Assembly (NCBI GenBank): GCA_947447525.1 | Contig: CANFJL010000004.1 | Location: forward strand, 62,001-126,000 | DNA length: 64,000 nt | From: Flavobacteriales bacterium | Lineage (GTDB): Bacteria; Bacteroidota; Bacteroidia; Flavobacteriales_D; Crocinitomicaceae | Direction: 5' to 3' | Part shown: piece by piece, positions 43,877 through 52,684 of the stretch | Position numbering within the stretch: the first letter of the stretch is position 1 | Layout of the letters: every line of letters begins with the position of its first letter | Position numbers and translations under genes: made by a program | The notes under the pieces: generated by a model | Told to the model about the DNA's origin: nothing | What the model saw: only the letters and a program-made list of their open reading frames with translations | Database searches by the model: none

Positions 43877-44308
43877 TTATTTAATTGAAGCGATACATTT
43901 TAACTCTATTGCAATAGGAGTAGGCAAACTATTAATCTCAACAGTTGTCCGGCAAGGCATGTTGTCTTTGAAAAATTCAGCGTAAACCCTGTTATAAACA
44001 TGAAAATCTCTTTTCATATTCACAAGAAAAACAGTAACATCAATAAGTTCTTCCCAACTCGATCCAGATTCTTCAAGAATAATTTTCACATTAGAAAATA
44101 CACTTCGACATTGCGCCTCAAAATCAAAGGCTAAGAAATTTCCGTTCTTATCTAAGCTTAAACCAGGCACCTCTGAATCTGTTGCGTCAGACCCTGCAGT
44201 GCGTGGTCCAACACCTGAAAGAAAAAGTAAATTTCCTACCCTTCTAGCATGAGGATACATTCCTACTGGCTTAGGCGCTTTATTCGTTGAAATAATGTTA
44301 TCTGCCAT
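43877..44308 (-). CDS. RidA family enamine/imine deaminase
   Basis: 143 residues. KPVGMYPHARRVGNLLFLSGVGPR (split near 13-36) and the later NMKRDFHVYNRVYAEFF, MPCRTTVEINSLPTPIAIELKCIA are characteristic of RidA/YjgF. The form PKPVGxYPHARRVGNLLFLSGVGPR resembles 2-aminomuconate deaminases of the kynurenine pathway; no other gene of that pathway is near, so this is only a hint. The Arg of the RidA active site (C-R-T-T-V-E) is kept. Confidence 0.9.
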   Translation of the reverse strand: MADNIISTNKAPKPVGMYPHARRVGNLLFLSGVGPRTAGSDATDSEVPGLSLDKNGNFLAFDFEAQCRSVFSNVKIILEESGSSWEELIDVTVFLVNMKRDFHVYNRVYAEFFKDNMPCRTTVEINSLPTPIAIELKCIASIK

Positions 44309-44321
44309 AACTTAATTTGTG

Positions 44322-44329
44322 CAAATATA
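44322..44329 (-). promoter_or_regulatory. -7 box of the RidA operon
   Basis: Minus-strand TATATTTG, a perfect TAnnTTTG, 13 nt upstream of ATG 44308. Confidence 0.5.
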
Positions 44330-44363
44330 AGTATTAGTATGGAAATTTTAACTTAAAAAAGGC

Positions 44364-44807
44364 TTAACGCTTCTCTGCAAAAAAACTTTTTAAAAGCGCA
44401 GCACATTCACTTTCGAGAACTCCATTTGTAACTAGGGTGCTAGGATGAAATAGGGAGGGTTCCTGCTTGCAAGCACCTCTTTTCGAATCTCTAGCGCCAA
44501 AGACAACCTTGTCGATTTGTGACCAATATAATGCTCCTGCACACATGGGACAAGGTTCTAAGGTGACATAAAGCGTACAACCTTTCAAATATTTACCCCC
44601 TAAAAATTGTGCGGCTGCTGTAATAGCTTGAATTTCAGCATGAGCAGTGACATCATTCAACATCTCTGTTAGATTGTGACCCTTGCCGATAATTTGGTTA
44701 TTACAAACAATTACTGCTCCTACGGGAACCTCCCCCAATAACATTCCATTATTAGCTTCTTGCAAAGCCTGTTTCATAAAATAGTTATCGTTGTAAGGTG
44801 TTAACAT
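44364..44807 (-). CDS. tadA: tRNA-specific adenosine deaminase (TadA)
   Basis: 147 residues. The zinc-dependent cytidine-deaminase fold is plain: YFMKQALQEANNGMLLGEVPVGAVIV, TAHAEIQAI (zinc His and proton-shuttling Glu), and LEPCPMCAGALYWSQID (zinc Cys pair). It makes inosine at the wobble position of tRNA-Arg(ACG), or could be guanine deaminase-like; the PCPMCAGA form and length favour TadA. A -7 box abuts its ATG. Confidence 0.93.
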   Translation of the reverse strand: MLTPYNDNYFMKQALQEANNGMLLGEVPVGAVIVCNNQIIGKGHNLTEMLNDVTAHAEIQAITAAAQFLGGKYLKGCTLYVTLEPCPMCAGALYWSQIDKVVFGARDSKRGACKQEPSLFHPSTLVTNGVLESECAALLKSFFAEKR

Positions 44808-44812
44808 AAGAT

Positions 44813-44820
44813 CAAAATTA
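44813..44820 (-). promoter_or_regulatory. -7 box of tadA
   Basis: Minus-strand TAATTTTG with 5 nt before ATG 44807. A TTG 21 nt further upstream (44844-44842) could be the -33 element. Confidence 0.5.
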
Positions 44821-44903
44821 CAAAGAATAAAAAAAATACAGCAACCAACATTGATTTGTTTATTGATTAATTAATCTTAAATATTTAGCAGTTTCTTTCT
44901 ACC

Positions 44904-44911
44904 TATTTTAG
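44904..44911 (+). promoter_or_regulatory. -7-like box of the CvpA operon
   Basis: TATTTTAG, one mismatch from TAnnTTTG, ends 4 nt before ATG 44916, again giving a leaderless transcript. Confidence 0.4.
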
Positions 44912-44915
44912 TCCC

Positions 44916-45548
44916 ATGAATTATCTTGACTTAATAATTATTGTTCCAATTATCTTCGGAATATATAAAGGATATAAAAGTGGATTAATTATTTCTCTTT
45001 TTACTTTATTGGCCTTGTTAGTTGGATTATATATGGCTTTTAAATTTTCGAATGAACTTTCTTGCCATTTTTACAAGAATCTAAAAGATCAACCACAATT
45101 TGTACCCATCGTATCTTTCTTAGTTATTTTCTTGGTGGTCGGCGCTGCAATTTATTTTGGGGGAAGGGCACTAGAAAGTCTAATAAAAATTGCAAAATTA
45201 TCAATCATTAATAAAATACTCGGCGCATTTTTAGGCGCATTAAAATATACCTTTATTGTGATTTCGGTTTTGTTTATTATGGTTTCTTTTGACAAAGAAG
45301 AGAAACTCATTACAGCACCAGCAAAACAAAAATCAATATTATTCTATCCATTTATTAAATTTGGAAAGTTGGTCTTTCCATCTTTTAATAAGGATCGTTT
45401 AACTCAAATAATTGATGCACAAGAATGGTCTAAAGAGGAAGAAATGTCGATTGATGAAATCATTGAAACTCAAAAGCAGGCAGACTCTTTAGGTATTGAT
45501 ATTTATAATAAACATCAGATTAAAAAACTACATGAAAAAAATAAATAA
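44916..45548 (+). CDS. cvpA: CvpA family membrane protein
   Basis: 210 residues with four hydrophobic helices in the first 125. YLDLIIIVPIIFGIYKGYKSGLIISLFTLLALLVGLYMAFKF (split) and the helix around GGRALESLIKIAKLSIINKILGAFLGALKYTFIVISVLF (split) are the CvpA pattern; the C-terminal 80 residues are a charged tail. CvpA is linked to envelope homeostasis and colicin V production in enterobacteria; its biochemical role is open. It leads a run of three genes on the plus strand. Confidence 0.85.
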   Translation: MNYLDLIIIVPIIFGIYKGYKSGLIISLFTLLALLVGLYMAFKFSNELSCHFYKNLKDQPQFVPIVSFLVIFLVVGAAIYFGGRALESLIKIAKLSIINKILGAFLGALKYTFIVISVLFIMVSFDKEEKLITAPAKQKSILFYPFIKFGKLVFPSFNKDRLTQIIDAQEWSKEEEMSIDEIIETQKQADSLGIDIYNKHQIKKLHEKNK

Positions 45549-46047
45549 ACTAATTCCTGCAATTATTTTCTTTTCGATACTTGCATCTCCGATTTATGCA
45601 CAAAAAAAGGAGTCTATTTTTCAAGTCAAAAAGCGACATGTTGTTAGGTCAGGACCTGTTTTTGGTGTTGAAAAAGGTCAATCTATTGGGATAGAATTAG
45701 GTGCGGAAAAGCAATGGAAGCAGCTTAAATTTAAAAATGCACCCACTATAGCCATTAATAGCTTGCTATCTTATGATTATCAAAATGAGGTTCTCGGATT
45801 CGATATTGGTTCGTGGTATAAAAAGAACGCTCTTGGGTTAACCTTAGGCGCTTCATTGGGCGTGCGTTCCGATTTTACTAACAATCGAATTGTTTTCACT
45901 CCAACCATCGGGTATAAAATATGGCAGCTACACGCCATGGCCGGTTATCATTTTCTAAGCCCTTCAAATTCTTTTACACAGCCAGTAAACACGGTTTTTG
46001 TGAGCCTAAGATTTGTACTGATTAACAATTCAAAAGTTAAAAAATGA
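45532..46047 (+). CDS. Secreted outer-membrane-like protein of unknown function
   Basis: 171 residues from ATG 45532. Signal peptide to about 24 (SPIYAQ), then a strand-rich region (GPVFGVEKGQSIGIELGAEKQW, SLLSYDYQNEVLGFDIGSWYKKNALGLTLGASLGVRS split) and a C-terminus TVFVSLRFVLIN that looks like a terminal barrel strand. It is probably a small barrel. It overlaps the cvpA gene by 17 nt and the next gene by 4 nt. No family recognised. Confidence 0.72.
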   Translation: MKKINKLIPAIIFFSILASPIYAQKKESIFQVKKRHVVRSGPVFGVEKGQSIGIELGAEKQWKQLKFKNAPTIAINSLLSYDYQNEVLGFDIGSWYKKNALGLTLGASLGVRSDFTNNRIVFTPTIGYKIWQLHAMAGYHFLSPSNSFTQPVNTVFVSLRFVLINNSKVKK

Positions 46048-47072
46048 CGACTGAAGCCTTTGTTCTTACAAAATATGGAAATGCTGAAGGAGCTTTTCAA
46101 CTAAAAACAATTGATTTACCTTCCCTTAAATCAAATGAGGTATTAATTGATTCAGAAGGATTTGGATTGAATTATGCTGATGTAATGGCGAGAAGAAATA
46201 TGTACAAAGAAGCCCCTAACTTGCCTGCCGTTCTTGGCTACGAGGTGGTGGGGAAAATAATTCAGATAGGGAGCGCATGTGATATTGCCCTCATGGGAAA
46301 AAGGGTATTGGCGTTTACAAGATTTGGCGGCTATGCAAAACAGGTTATATCTAATGCTAACGCTGTCTTAGAAATCGGAAATCTAGAGCTTCAAATTGCC
46401 TTAGCTTTATGCACTCAAGGGGTAACTGCCTATTATATGTCAAGTTATATTTCGCAGATCCGTCCGATGGAAAAAGTTTTAATTCATGCAGCTGCTGGTG
46501 GGGTAGGCTCATTATTAATTCAAATGGCAAAAAATAATGGAGCTATTGTAATTGCGAAGGTTGGTACTTCTGAAAAGGTGGATGCTGTTTTATCCATGGG
46601 TGCTGATTTCGCAATTAATTATAAAACTGAAAACTATCACGAAAGATTGCTTTCTATTTTAGATGGCGCCTGTTTAGATATAAGTTTTAATGCGGTTGCA
46701 GGTTCTACTGTCAAAAAAGATCTCGCCTCATTAGGACCAGGAGGTCGCTTATTTTTATTTGGTGGTGCAGAAATGCTAACAGGAAAATTTGGTTTATTCT
46801 CTAAGTTGAATTTTGTAAGAAAAATGATGATGCTCTTACCTATTGGACTAATGATGCGCTCAAAAAGTATTATTGGAGTTAATATGTTGAAAATAGCAGA
46901 TGTGAAACCAGAAATAATTGCTATTTGTTTAAACGAAGTACATCTCCTATATCTAAATGGTAAACTTATTCCGTCCCTCGGAAAACAATTTAATCAAGAA
47001 AGTATGCAAGAAGCGCATGCTTTTTTAGAAAGCGGAATTTCACAAGGAAAAGTTGCTGTAATTTGGGATTAA
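46044..47072 (+). CDS. Zinc-less medium-chain dehydrogenase (quinone oxidoreductase family)
   Basis: 342 residues. GroES-like N-terminal domain (GFGLNYADVMARRNMYKEAPNLPAVLGYEVVGKI split, about 38-72) followed by a Rossmann NADPH domain with VLIHAAAGGVGSLLIQMAK (AxxGGVG, about 148-167) and GADFAINYKTENY. Zinc-binding residues are absent. It resembles the VAT-1/QOR branch, which reduces quinones or enones; the substrate is unknown. Its start overlaps the preceding gene by 4 nt, and its stop shares TTAA with the convergent small gene. Confidence 0.88.
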   Translation: MTTEAFVLTKYGNAEGAFQLKTIDLPSLKSNEVLIDSEGFGLNYADVMARRNMYKEAPNLPAVLGYEVVGKIIQIGSACDIALMGKRVLAFTRFGGYAKQVISNANAVLEIGNLELQIALALCTQGVTAYYMSSYISQIRPMEKVLIHAAAGGVGSLLIQMAKNNGAIVIAKVGTSEKVDAVLSMGADFAINYKTENYHERLLSILDGACLDISFNAVAGSTVKKDLASLGPGGRLFLFGGAEMLTGKFGLFSKLNFVRKMMMLLPIGLMMRSKSIIGVNMLKIADVKPEIIAICLNEVHLLYLNGKLIPSLGKQFNQESMQEAHAFLESGISQGKVAVIWD

Positions 47073-47320
47073 GCAGGTCTCTTCTTGAACAAATATTGCT
47101 TTGCTAAAGAAATCAACTGTTTTCTAAAAAGAAAGATTAGAATTAAATAAGGAATAATCATTAAATAAAGAATTCCAGAATTAATGTTCTTTCCAAATGC
47201 CCCTTCTTCTAACTCGGAACCTTGCTCAGCCATCATTTTACATTGAGAACAACCCTGTGCAAATAGATTTTGTACAAGAATGAAAGTGTTAAAAAATAGA
47301 AAAACAACTGTTTTTTTCAT
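47069..47320 (-). CDS. Small secreted membrane protein with CxxC motif
   Basis: 83 residues. Signal peptide to about 21 (NLFAQ), then GCSQCKMMAEQGSELEEGAFGKNINSGILYLMIIPYLILIFLF (split): a CxxC just after cleavage, a short polar stretch and one membrane helix, and a basic tail that ends RKQLISLAKQYLFKKRPA. I recall similar small proteins in many Bacteroidota, with no assigned function. The CxxC would face the periplasm and could bind a metal or act in thiol exchange. It is tail-to-tail with the dehydrogenase gene. Confidence 0.7.
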   Translation of the reverse strand: MKKTVVFLFFNTFILVQNLFAQGCSQCKMMAEQGSELEEGAFGKNINSGILYLMIIPYLILIFLFRKQLISLAKQYLFKKRPA

Positions 47321-47337
47321 TTAAGGTTTATTTTCTT

Positions 47338-47345
47338 CAAAAGTA
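47338..47345 (-). promoter_or_regulatory. -7 box of the small CxxC protein gene
   Basis: Minus-strand TACTTTTG, 17 nt ahead of ATG 47320. Confidence 0.5.
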
Positions 47346-47372
47346 CGAATAAACCATCCAATACAAAATACT

Positions 47373-47380
47373 TACCTTTG
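47373..47380 (+). promoter_or_regulatory. -7 box of the TPR lipoprotein gene
   Basis: TACCTTTG ends 4 nt before ATG 47385, giving a predicted leaderless mRNA. Confidence 0.55.
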
Positions 47381-47384
47381 TTTA

Positions 47385-48386
47385 ATGAAAGTTATTTTTA
47401 GTCTTTTAATTATTGTTTTGTTTTCACTGACATCATGTGTAGATAAGGAAACAAATAAAATGGATGCGAATCTATCCTTAGATAGTTTACTACTTAAGTA
47501 TCCCGACAGTGTTAACTTACTTGTTTTGCATGGTGAATCAGCTCTTAAGGACTTTAATTATGCGATTGCCATAGCAGATGCTGCCAGGGCTTTCAGAATC
47601 GATAGTAGCAATACTGCAACAAGACTTTTATATGCAGAAGCCTTATGTAATAAACCGGACATTAAGGATAATGATGTTACAAAAGCCCAATATCACTATT
47701 CAAAAATCGTGAAATTAGAACCAAAAAATGTGCGGGCTTTAGTTGGTTTAGCCAATACTTATTCTCTTCGACAGGACTTTGTTCAGTCATTCAAATTCAT
47801 TAATAAAGCCTTAAGAATTAACCCTAGATATAGAGATGCTTATATCCTTAAAGGAAGTAATTATAGGGTGCAAGGAAATATTAAATTAGCCATATCATCT
47901 TATGAAACAGCCGTACAACAAGACCCCACTTTTTATGGTGGTAATTTAATGCTTGGTGCTTTATATGAGTCACAAGATGATCCCATTTGTATTGAATATT
48001 ATACCACAGCCGCTAAGCAGCAATCTAACAACCCTGATGTCTTATATTCCTTAGCGTACGCAAAACAAAAATGGGGTCAGGATAAAGGTGCGCAGCGTTT
48101 GTATCGAAAAATGCTGCGATTAGACAGCACTTATTATGATGCTTATTTTCAATTAGGTTGGATTAAACAGTTTTCACAAAAAGATCTAGATAGCGCAATG
48201 TATTTTTATTCTGAAGTCTTAGAAATTGAGCCTAAACATATCGAATCGCACCATAATATGGGTTTGATTTATGAAGATAAAAAGGATATTTCTCATGCAT
48301 TGTTGTCTTATGGACAAGTATTAAAATATAATCCAGAGTTCCAGTTAACATTAGATCGTGTTGCTGTTTTAAAGAAATTACGTTGA
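47385..48386 (+). CDS. TPR-repeat lipoprotein
   Basis: 333 residues. Lipoprotein signal with Cys 18 (SLTSC). About seven to eight tetratricopeptide repeats fill the rest (for example NVRALVGLANTYSLRQDF, RYRDAYILKGSNYRVQGNIKLAISSYETAVQQDP split, YYDAYFQLGWIKQF, HIESHHNMGLIYEDKKDI). Probably a scaffold anchored in the periplasm or outer membrane; the partner is unknown. It is followed by a membrane protein gene that begins inside its stop codon. Confidence 0.85.
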   Translation: MKVIFSLLIIVLFSLTSCVDKETNKMDANLSLDSLLLKYPDSVNLLVLHGESALKDFNYAIAIADAARAFRIDSSNTATRLLYAEALCNKPDIKDNDVTKAQYHYSKIVKLEPKNVRALVGLANTYSLRQDFVQSFKFINKALRINPRYRDAYILKGSNYRVQGNIKLAISSYETAVQQDPTFYGGNLMLGALYESQDDPICIEYYTTAAKQQSNNPDVLYSLAYAKQKWGQDKGAQRLYRKMLRLDSTYYDAYFQLGWIKQFSQKDLDSAMYFYSEVLEIEPKHIESHHNMGLIYEDKKDISHALLSYGQVLKYNPEFQLTLDRVAVLKKLR

Positions 48387-48970
48387 AAACACAAGAAAAA
48401 ATTGCAGCGCTTTTAGGAGATGTTGCGCTTCCCTTGATTGGATTTTTATTTTGGAAATGGAGTTTTTATTTTATTGCTTTATATTTTATTTTTGATCAAT
48501 TAGCGCGTTTTTTGTTTTTGCCAACAAGAATTAAAAAAGCTGAAATTGAAGCTTATCTCAAGTGGAGTATGTTGCTAAAAATGGGATTTCTATTCTGTAT
48601 TGAATCTGGTTTAATAATTCTTATCAATACTCAAATTATAGCAGATTTTAATCCAATTGTTGGACTACAGGATTTCTTTTTTTATAAGGATATGGGAATT
48701 GAACAAGGCTATATTTTACTGCCTTTATTGTTTCTTTCTGAATGGATGCGACTTAAAAATGATGTGGTTTTAAAAAAATCACCAGATACATTAAGATTGG
48801 ATATCCATAAAACAGTGCAACAAAATCAATTTCGATTAATATTTTTCTCCTTGATGCTTTTCATCGTTTCGTTTATAAAATTAAATGAGTGGATAGTTGT
48901 CGTGTGGTTTTTGTCTATGATTGCTTTTTTGAATTTAATTCCGAATAAAAAATCACAGGAAAAAGCTTAA
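48383..48970 (+). CDS. Integral membrane protein of unknown function
   Basis: 195 residues with four to five hydrophobic helices (about 15-40, 55-78, 95-105, 120-140, 150-180). No motif recognised. The start is a TTG that shares bases with the TGA of the TPR gene (TTGA), and no ATG exists before residue 54, so a TTG start by coupling is likely. The helices FWKWSFYFIALYFIFDQLARFLFL and the QLARFLF stretch are aromatic-rich. The pairing with the TPR lipoprotein may mean joint function. Confidence 0.65.
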   Translation: MKTQEKIAALLGDVALPLIGFLFWKWSFYFIALYFIFDQLARFLFLPTRIKKAEIEAYLKWSMLLKMGFLFCIESGLIILINTQIIADFNPIVGLQDFFFYKDMGIEQGYILLPLLFLSEWMRLKNDVVLKKSPDTLRLDIHKTVQQNQFRLIFFSLMLFIVSFIKLNEWIVVVWFLSMIAFLNLIPNKKSQEKA

Positions 48971-48977
48971 GGCTTTG

Positions 48978-49007
48978 TTGCTAAGGGGAAAAAATCATGT
49001 AATTTTG
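48978..49007 (+). promoter_or_regulatory. Promoter of the acyl-CoA carboxylase gene
   Basis: TTG (48978-48980), 19 nt, TAATTTTG (49000-49007): an ideal Bacteroidota promoter, with a leader of about 10 nt to ATG 49021. Confidence 0.7.
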
Positions 49008-49020
49008 AATATATTTTACA

Positions 49021-50562
49021 ATGGATAGAAAACAAGAATTATTAGATAAAAGAAAGTCATCCCTTATTGGAGGTGGTGAAGAAAGGATAAAAAAGCAACA
49101 CCAGCAGGGTAAGTTAACTGCTAGGGAGCGCATCACTTTGCTAATCGATGAAGGTTCCTTTCATGAAATCGGAGCATTAGTAGAACATCGGGCCACCACA
49201 TTTGGATTAGAAGACAATAGAATCCCTGGTGATGGTGTTGTGACTGGATTCGGAACTGTTTTTGGTAGATTAATCTATGTATTTTCTCAAGACTTCACTG
49301 TTTTAGGGGGTTCATTATCAGAAACTCAAGCCGCAAAAATTTGTCGTTTAATGGATCTTGCCATGAAAAATGGAGCTCCGATTATTGGGATTAATGATTC
49401 TGGTGGAGCTCGAATTCAAGAAGGTGTTGTTTCACTTTCTGGATATGCTGATATCTTTTTTAGAAATACAAGAGCATCTGGTGTAGTGCCTCAAATATCT
49501 GTTATCATGGGACCTTGTGCAGGCGGAGCAGTTTATTCACCTGCATTGACTGATTTTGTTTTTATGGTCGAGGAAACCAGTTATATGTTTGTAACTGGAC
49601 CAAATGTTGTAAAAACAGTTACCCATGAAGAGGTGAGTTCGGAGGATTTGGGAGGAGCAAAAACACATGCTGAGAAATCTGGAGTGAATCATTTTACAGC
49701 TGCTAATGATGTGGAATGCTTGAAAAAGGTGAGGGATTTAATTACTTATTTACCCCAAAACGCCTATGAAACAGCGCCCGTTCCAACTGTAAATCCATTT
49801 TCAGCAAATAAATTAAAACAAATTCAAACAGTACTTCCGGCAAACAATTCTATGCCGTATGATAGCCGGAAAATTATTGAATGCATTATTGATGATGCCA
49901 GTTTTAGAGAGGTTCAAATTGATTATGCGAAAAATATTGTAATCGGTTTTGGTCGCTTAGATGGGAAATCAATCGGTATTGTAGCCAATCAACCTGCTGC
50001 CCTAGCTGGTGTTTTAGATATTGACGCCTCTCGTAAAGCAGCTCGTTTTGTTCGTTTTTGTGATTCTTTTAATATTCCGCTTTTGGTTTTAGAAGATGTC
50101 CCAGGTTTCTTGCCAGGTACAGATCAAGAATGGAATGGCATTATTACGCATGGCGCAAAATTATTATATGCATTTGCTGAAGCAACGGTTCCTAGAATTA
50201 CAGTGATTACCCGCAAAGCTTATGGTGGAGCATATTGTGTAATGAATTCAAAAACTTTAGGGGCAGACATAAACTATGCTTGGCCAACAGCTGAAATTGC
50301 AGTTATGGGTGCTAAAGGTGCCGCAGAAATTATATTTAAACGAGAAATTAATGCAGCTGAAAATCCAAACGAAAAATGGTTAGAGAAAGAAGCTGAGTAT
50401 GCAGAATTATTTGCAAATCCATATCGTGCTGCTGAAAGAGGAATTATTGACGATGTCATTCTGCCAGAAGAAACGAGATCGAAACTCATCGCTGCATTTA
50501 AAATGTTAGAAAAGAAAGCTGAGAATTTACCAACTAAGAAACATGGTAACATTCCTTTATAA
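49021..50562 (+). CDS. pccB: Acyl-CoA (propionyl-CoA) carboxylase beta subunit
   Basis: 513-residue carboxyltransferase. [18 protein letters not shown] (about 30-47), [33 protein letters not shown] (oxyanion region), [46 protein letters not shown] (split) and [13 protein letters not shown] belong to the PccB branch. It moves carboxyl from biotin to propionyl-CoA; an acetyl-CoA or methylmalonyl-CoA decarboxylase role is possible. The biotin-carrying alpha subunit is not in this window. It leads a likely operon with PGI/PMI and lipB. Confidence 0.92.
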   Translation: MDRKQELLDKRKSSLIGGGEERIKKQHQQGKLTARERITLLIDEGSFHEIGALVEHRATTFGLEDNRIPGDGVVTGFGTVFGRLIYVFSQDFTVLGGSLSETQAAKICRLMDLAMKNGAPIIGINDSGGARIQEGVVSLSGYADIFFRNTRASGVVPQISVIMGPCAGGAVYSPALTDFVFMVEETSYMFVTGPNVVKTVTHEEVSSEDLGGAKTHAEKSGVNHFTAANDVECLKKVRDLITYLPQNAYETAPVPTVNPFSANKLKQIQTVLPANNSMPYDSRKIIECIIDDASFREVQIDYAKNIVIGFGRLDGKSIGIVANQPAALAGVLDIDASRKAARFVRFCDSFNIPLLVLEDVPGFLPGTDQEWNGIITHGAKLLYAFAEATVPRITVITRKAYGGAYCVMNSKTLGADINYAWPTAEIAVMGAKGAAEIIFKREINAAENPNEKWLEKEAEYAELFANPYRAAERGIIDDVILPEETRSKLIAAFKMLEKKAENLPTKKHGNIPL

Positions 50563-50582
50563 ATTATTTAAAAAATAAACAC

Positions 50583-51569
50583 ATGAAAAAACTAATTGAA
50601 GCGTTTCCGCAAAACATTAAAGATGCGGCAGTAATTGGAAAAGCATTTGAATTCCAAACACCAAAAAATGAGGTGAAAAATATTATTATTTGTGGACTTG
50701 GAGGTTCAGGAATAGGGGCGAAAATTGTCCAAAATTGGCTGCAAGATGAAATTAAAGTTCCAATTGTTTGTGTTAATGATTATACGCTTCCTGCCTTTGC
50801 AGATAAAAATACGCTTGTGATTGGATCTTCTTATTCCGGAAATACGGAAGAAACAACTTTTGCAATCGACGCTGCTCATGCTAAAGGTTGTCATATTATT
50901 GGAATTACAAGTGGTGGTCACCTAGAGGGTTTTTGTAAATCTAATGGCTATGATTGTGTTATCGTACCTGGTGGAAATCCACCAAGAAGCGCTTTGGCTT
51001 TTTCAGTAGTTCAATTATTGACTTATTTTGCAGCCTTAGGTTATATTTCTCCTAATGCGGTAGATTCCATGCTTAGCGCAGCAAATACCTTGACTGCTGA
51101 TCTTTCTGAGATTCAAGAAACTGCAAAAAAGCTGGCTACTTTTCTATACAAGAAAGTTGGGGTTTATTATGCGGAATCAAAATATGAAGGCGTTATTGTA
51201 AGAGCGCGTCAACAATTTAATGAGAATTCTAAGTATTTAGGGTGGCATCATACCATTCCAGAAATGAATCACAATGAATTAGTTGGATGGGGTGGAGGAG
51301 ACGACCGTTTCGCTCCAATTTTCTTTAACACAGGTGATATGCACCCAAGGAATAAGAAACGCTTTGAAATAACCATGGATGCTGTCAAAAAGAAAAGCGG
51401 TAGTGTTTTCGTTGTTGATACGAAAGGAAATAACTTGATTGAAAGATCTTTGTATTTAATCCATATTGTTGATTGGGCATCTTTTTATTTATGTGAGATG
51501 AATGGCGTAGACATTATGGATATCGTTATTATTGATTATTTAAAAGGAGAATTAGCAAATTTTAAATGA
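50583..51569 (+). CDS. Bifunctional phosphoglucose/phosphomannose isomerase
   Basis: 328 residues with two SIS domains. IIICGLGGSGIGAKIVQNWL (about 35-54), VIGSSYSGNTEETTFAIDAA (about 79-98; sugar-phosphate Ser/Thr), the Pro-Arg-Ser block PGGNPPRSALAFS (about 129-141) and the C-terminal EMNHNELVGW (about 226-235; Glu and His) are those of archaeal and bacterial PGI/PMI proteins. It interconverts glucose-6-P and fructose-6-P, and mannose-6-P with fructose-6-P. Its stop overlaps lipB by 4 nt. Confidence 0.9.
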   Translation: MKKLIEAFPQNIKDAAVIGKAFEFQTPKNEVKNIIICGLGGSGIGAKIVQNWLQDEIKVPIVCVNDYTLPAFADKNTLVIGSSYSGNTEETTFAIDAAHAKGCHIIGITSGGHLEGFCKSNGYDCVIVPGGNPPRSALAFSVVQLLTYFAALGYISPNAVDSMLSAANTLTADLSEIQETAKKLATFLYKKVGVYYAESKYEGVIVRARQQFNENSKYLGWHHTIPEMNHNELVGWGGGDDRFAPIFFNTGDMHPRNKKRFEITMDAVKKKSGSVFVVDTKGNNLIERSLYLIHIVDWASFYLCEMNGVDIMDIVIIDYLKGELANFK

Positions 51570-52276
51570 CCAAAATCAAGGTATATGTTCGCAACCTTGG
51601 TTTGATGGATTATAAAGAAGCCTGGGATTTTCAAGAAGTATTGTTTAAAGAAATAGTGGATCTTAAAATCGCTAATCGCGAAGCTAGTGTTCCAATATTA
51701 CCAAAGCATCACCTTTTATTTTGTGAACATCCGCATGTTTTCACACTAGGAAGAAGTGGAAAGGAAGAACATTTCCTTCTGAATGAAGTAAGTTTGAAAA
51801 AGCTTAATGCTAGCTTCTATAAAATAAACCGCGGTGGAGATATTACATATCACGGACCAGGACAATTAGTCGTTTATCCCATCTTAGATTTAGATCAAAT
51901 TTTTACGGATATTCATAAATATTTGCGACTTCTTGAAGAAGCGGTCATCGCTACTTTGGCTGAGTATGGAATAAATGCTGAAAGATCAAAAGGAGAAACT
52001 GGCGTTTGGCTGGATATTAATACACCGAATGCAAGGAAGATCTGCGCCATGGGAGTAAAAACATCTAGATGGGTAACCATGCATGGTATTGGTTTTAATG
52101 TGAATACAGATTTAAGTTATTTTAATCACATTATCCCCTGCGGAATACCGGATAAAACAGTTACCTCAATGCAAAAAGAGTTAGGTTATGAAATCGATCT
52201 GGAAGAGCTTAAAAGTAAGTTGCTTATTCATATTTCTAGCCTATTTAATTTTGAACCTGTAATGCACTTGAATTAA
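51566..52276 (+). CDS. lipB: Octanoyl-[acyl-carrier-protein]:protein N-octanoyltransferase LipB
   Basis: 236 residues. It moves octanoyl from ACP to the lipoyl domains of 2-oxoacid dehydrogenases and the glycine cleavage H protein, the first step of lipoate assembly. FTLGRSGKEEHFLL, NRGGDITYHGPGQLVVYPILDL (split, RGGxxTYHGPGQ), ETGVWL, KICAMGVKTSRWVTMHGIGFNVN (split) and FNHIIPCGIPDKTVTSM carry the catalytic Lys (KICAMGVK) and Cys (IPCGI). LipA is not in the window. Overlap with the isomerase gene shows coupling. Confidence 0.96.
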   Translation: MTKIKVYVRNLGLMDYKEAWDFQEVLFKEIVDLKIANREASVPILPKHHLLFCEHPHVFTLGRSGKEEHFLLNEVSLKKLNASFYKINRGGDITYHGPGQLVVYPILDLDQIFTDIHKYLRLLEEAVIATLAEYGINAERSKGETGVWLDINTPNARKICAMGVKTSRWVTMHGIGFNVNTDLSYFNHIIPCGIPDKTVTSMQKELGYEIDLEELKSKLLIHISSLFNFEPVMHLN

Positions 52277-52279
52277 ACG

Positions 52280-52684
52280 ATGAAAGAAGAAATTAAAGGC
52301 CCAATTGTAGAAAAGGTATCGGTAGCAATTGTCTTAGAAGAGGATAATTCTGATATTTATAATGTTTACCTCATTAATTTCAGAGATGATATTATGGAAG
52401 GGATTATTATAACAAGTGTAGGTTATGGCGAACATGCGGACACAGGCGAAAAAATCGAAACATCAACGCTTCGTCATAGCTTGGAAGTATTATTACCCAA
52501 TGAAGCTGCAAAAATTGAGGCGATAATGCCTGAAGTTTTTAGTCTTTACAATGAATACTGGGTTAGCTTTTGGGTAAATGATGACTTGTTCGATAAAAGA
52601 TTTGTTTTTAATGCAGAAACAATCATCAAGTCTCAACTAAAGGAATTAAAATTCTTTGGTAAAAAAGGAATGATTCTTAATTAG
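52280..52684 (+). CDS. Conserved hypothetical protein behind lipB
   Basis: 134 residues, no signal peptide or membrane helix. The order SVAIVLEEDNSDIYNVYLINFRDDIMEGIIITSVGYGE (split) and the later NEYWVSFWVNDDLFDKRFVF, KELKFFGKKGMIL suggest a small alpha/beta cytoplasmic protein. I cannot name a family. It starts 3 nt after lipB, so it belongs to that operon; its stop overlaps the stop of the convergent trxA by 8 nt. Confidence 0.72.
   Translation: MKEEIKGPIVEKVSVAIVLEEDNSDIYNVYLINFRDDIMEGIIITSVGYGEHADTGEKIETSTLRHSLEVLLPNEAAKIEAIMPEVFSLYNEYWVSFWVNDDLFDKRFVFNAETIIKSQLKELKFFGKKGMILN

Noticed and set aside
43877..44308. Firm call as 2-aminomuconate deaminase of the kynurenine pathway
   Set aside because: The motif is suggestive, but no other pathway gene is nearby; only the RidA family is claimed.
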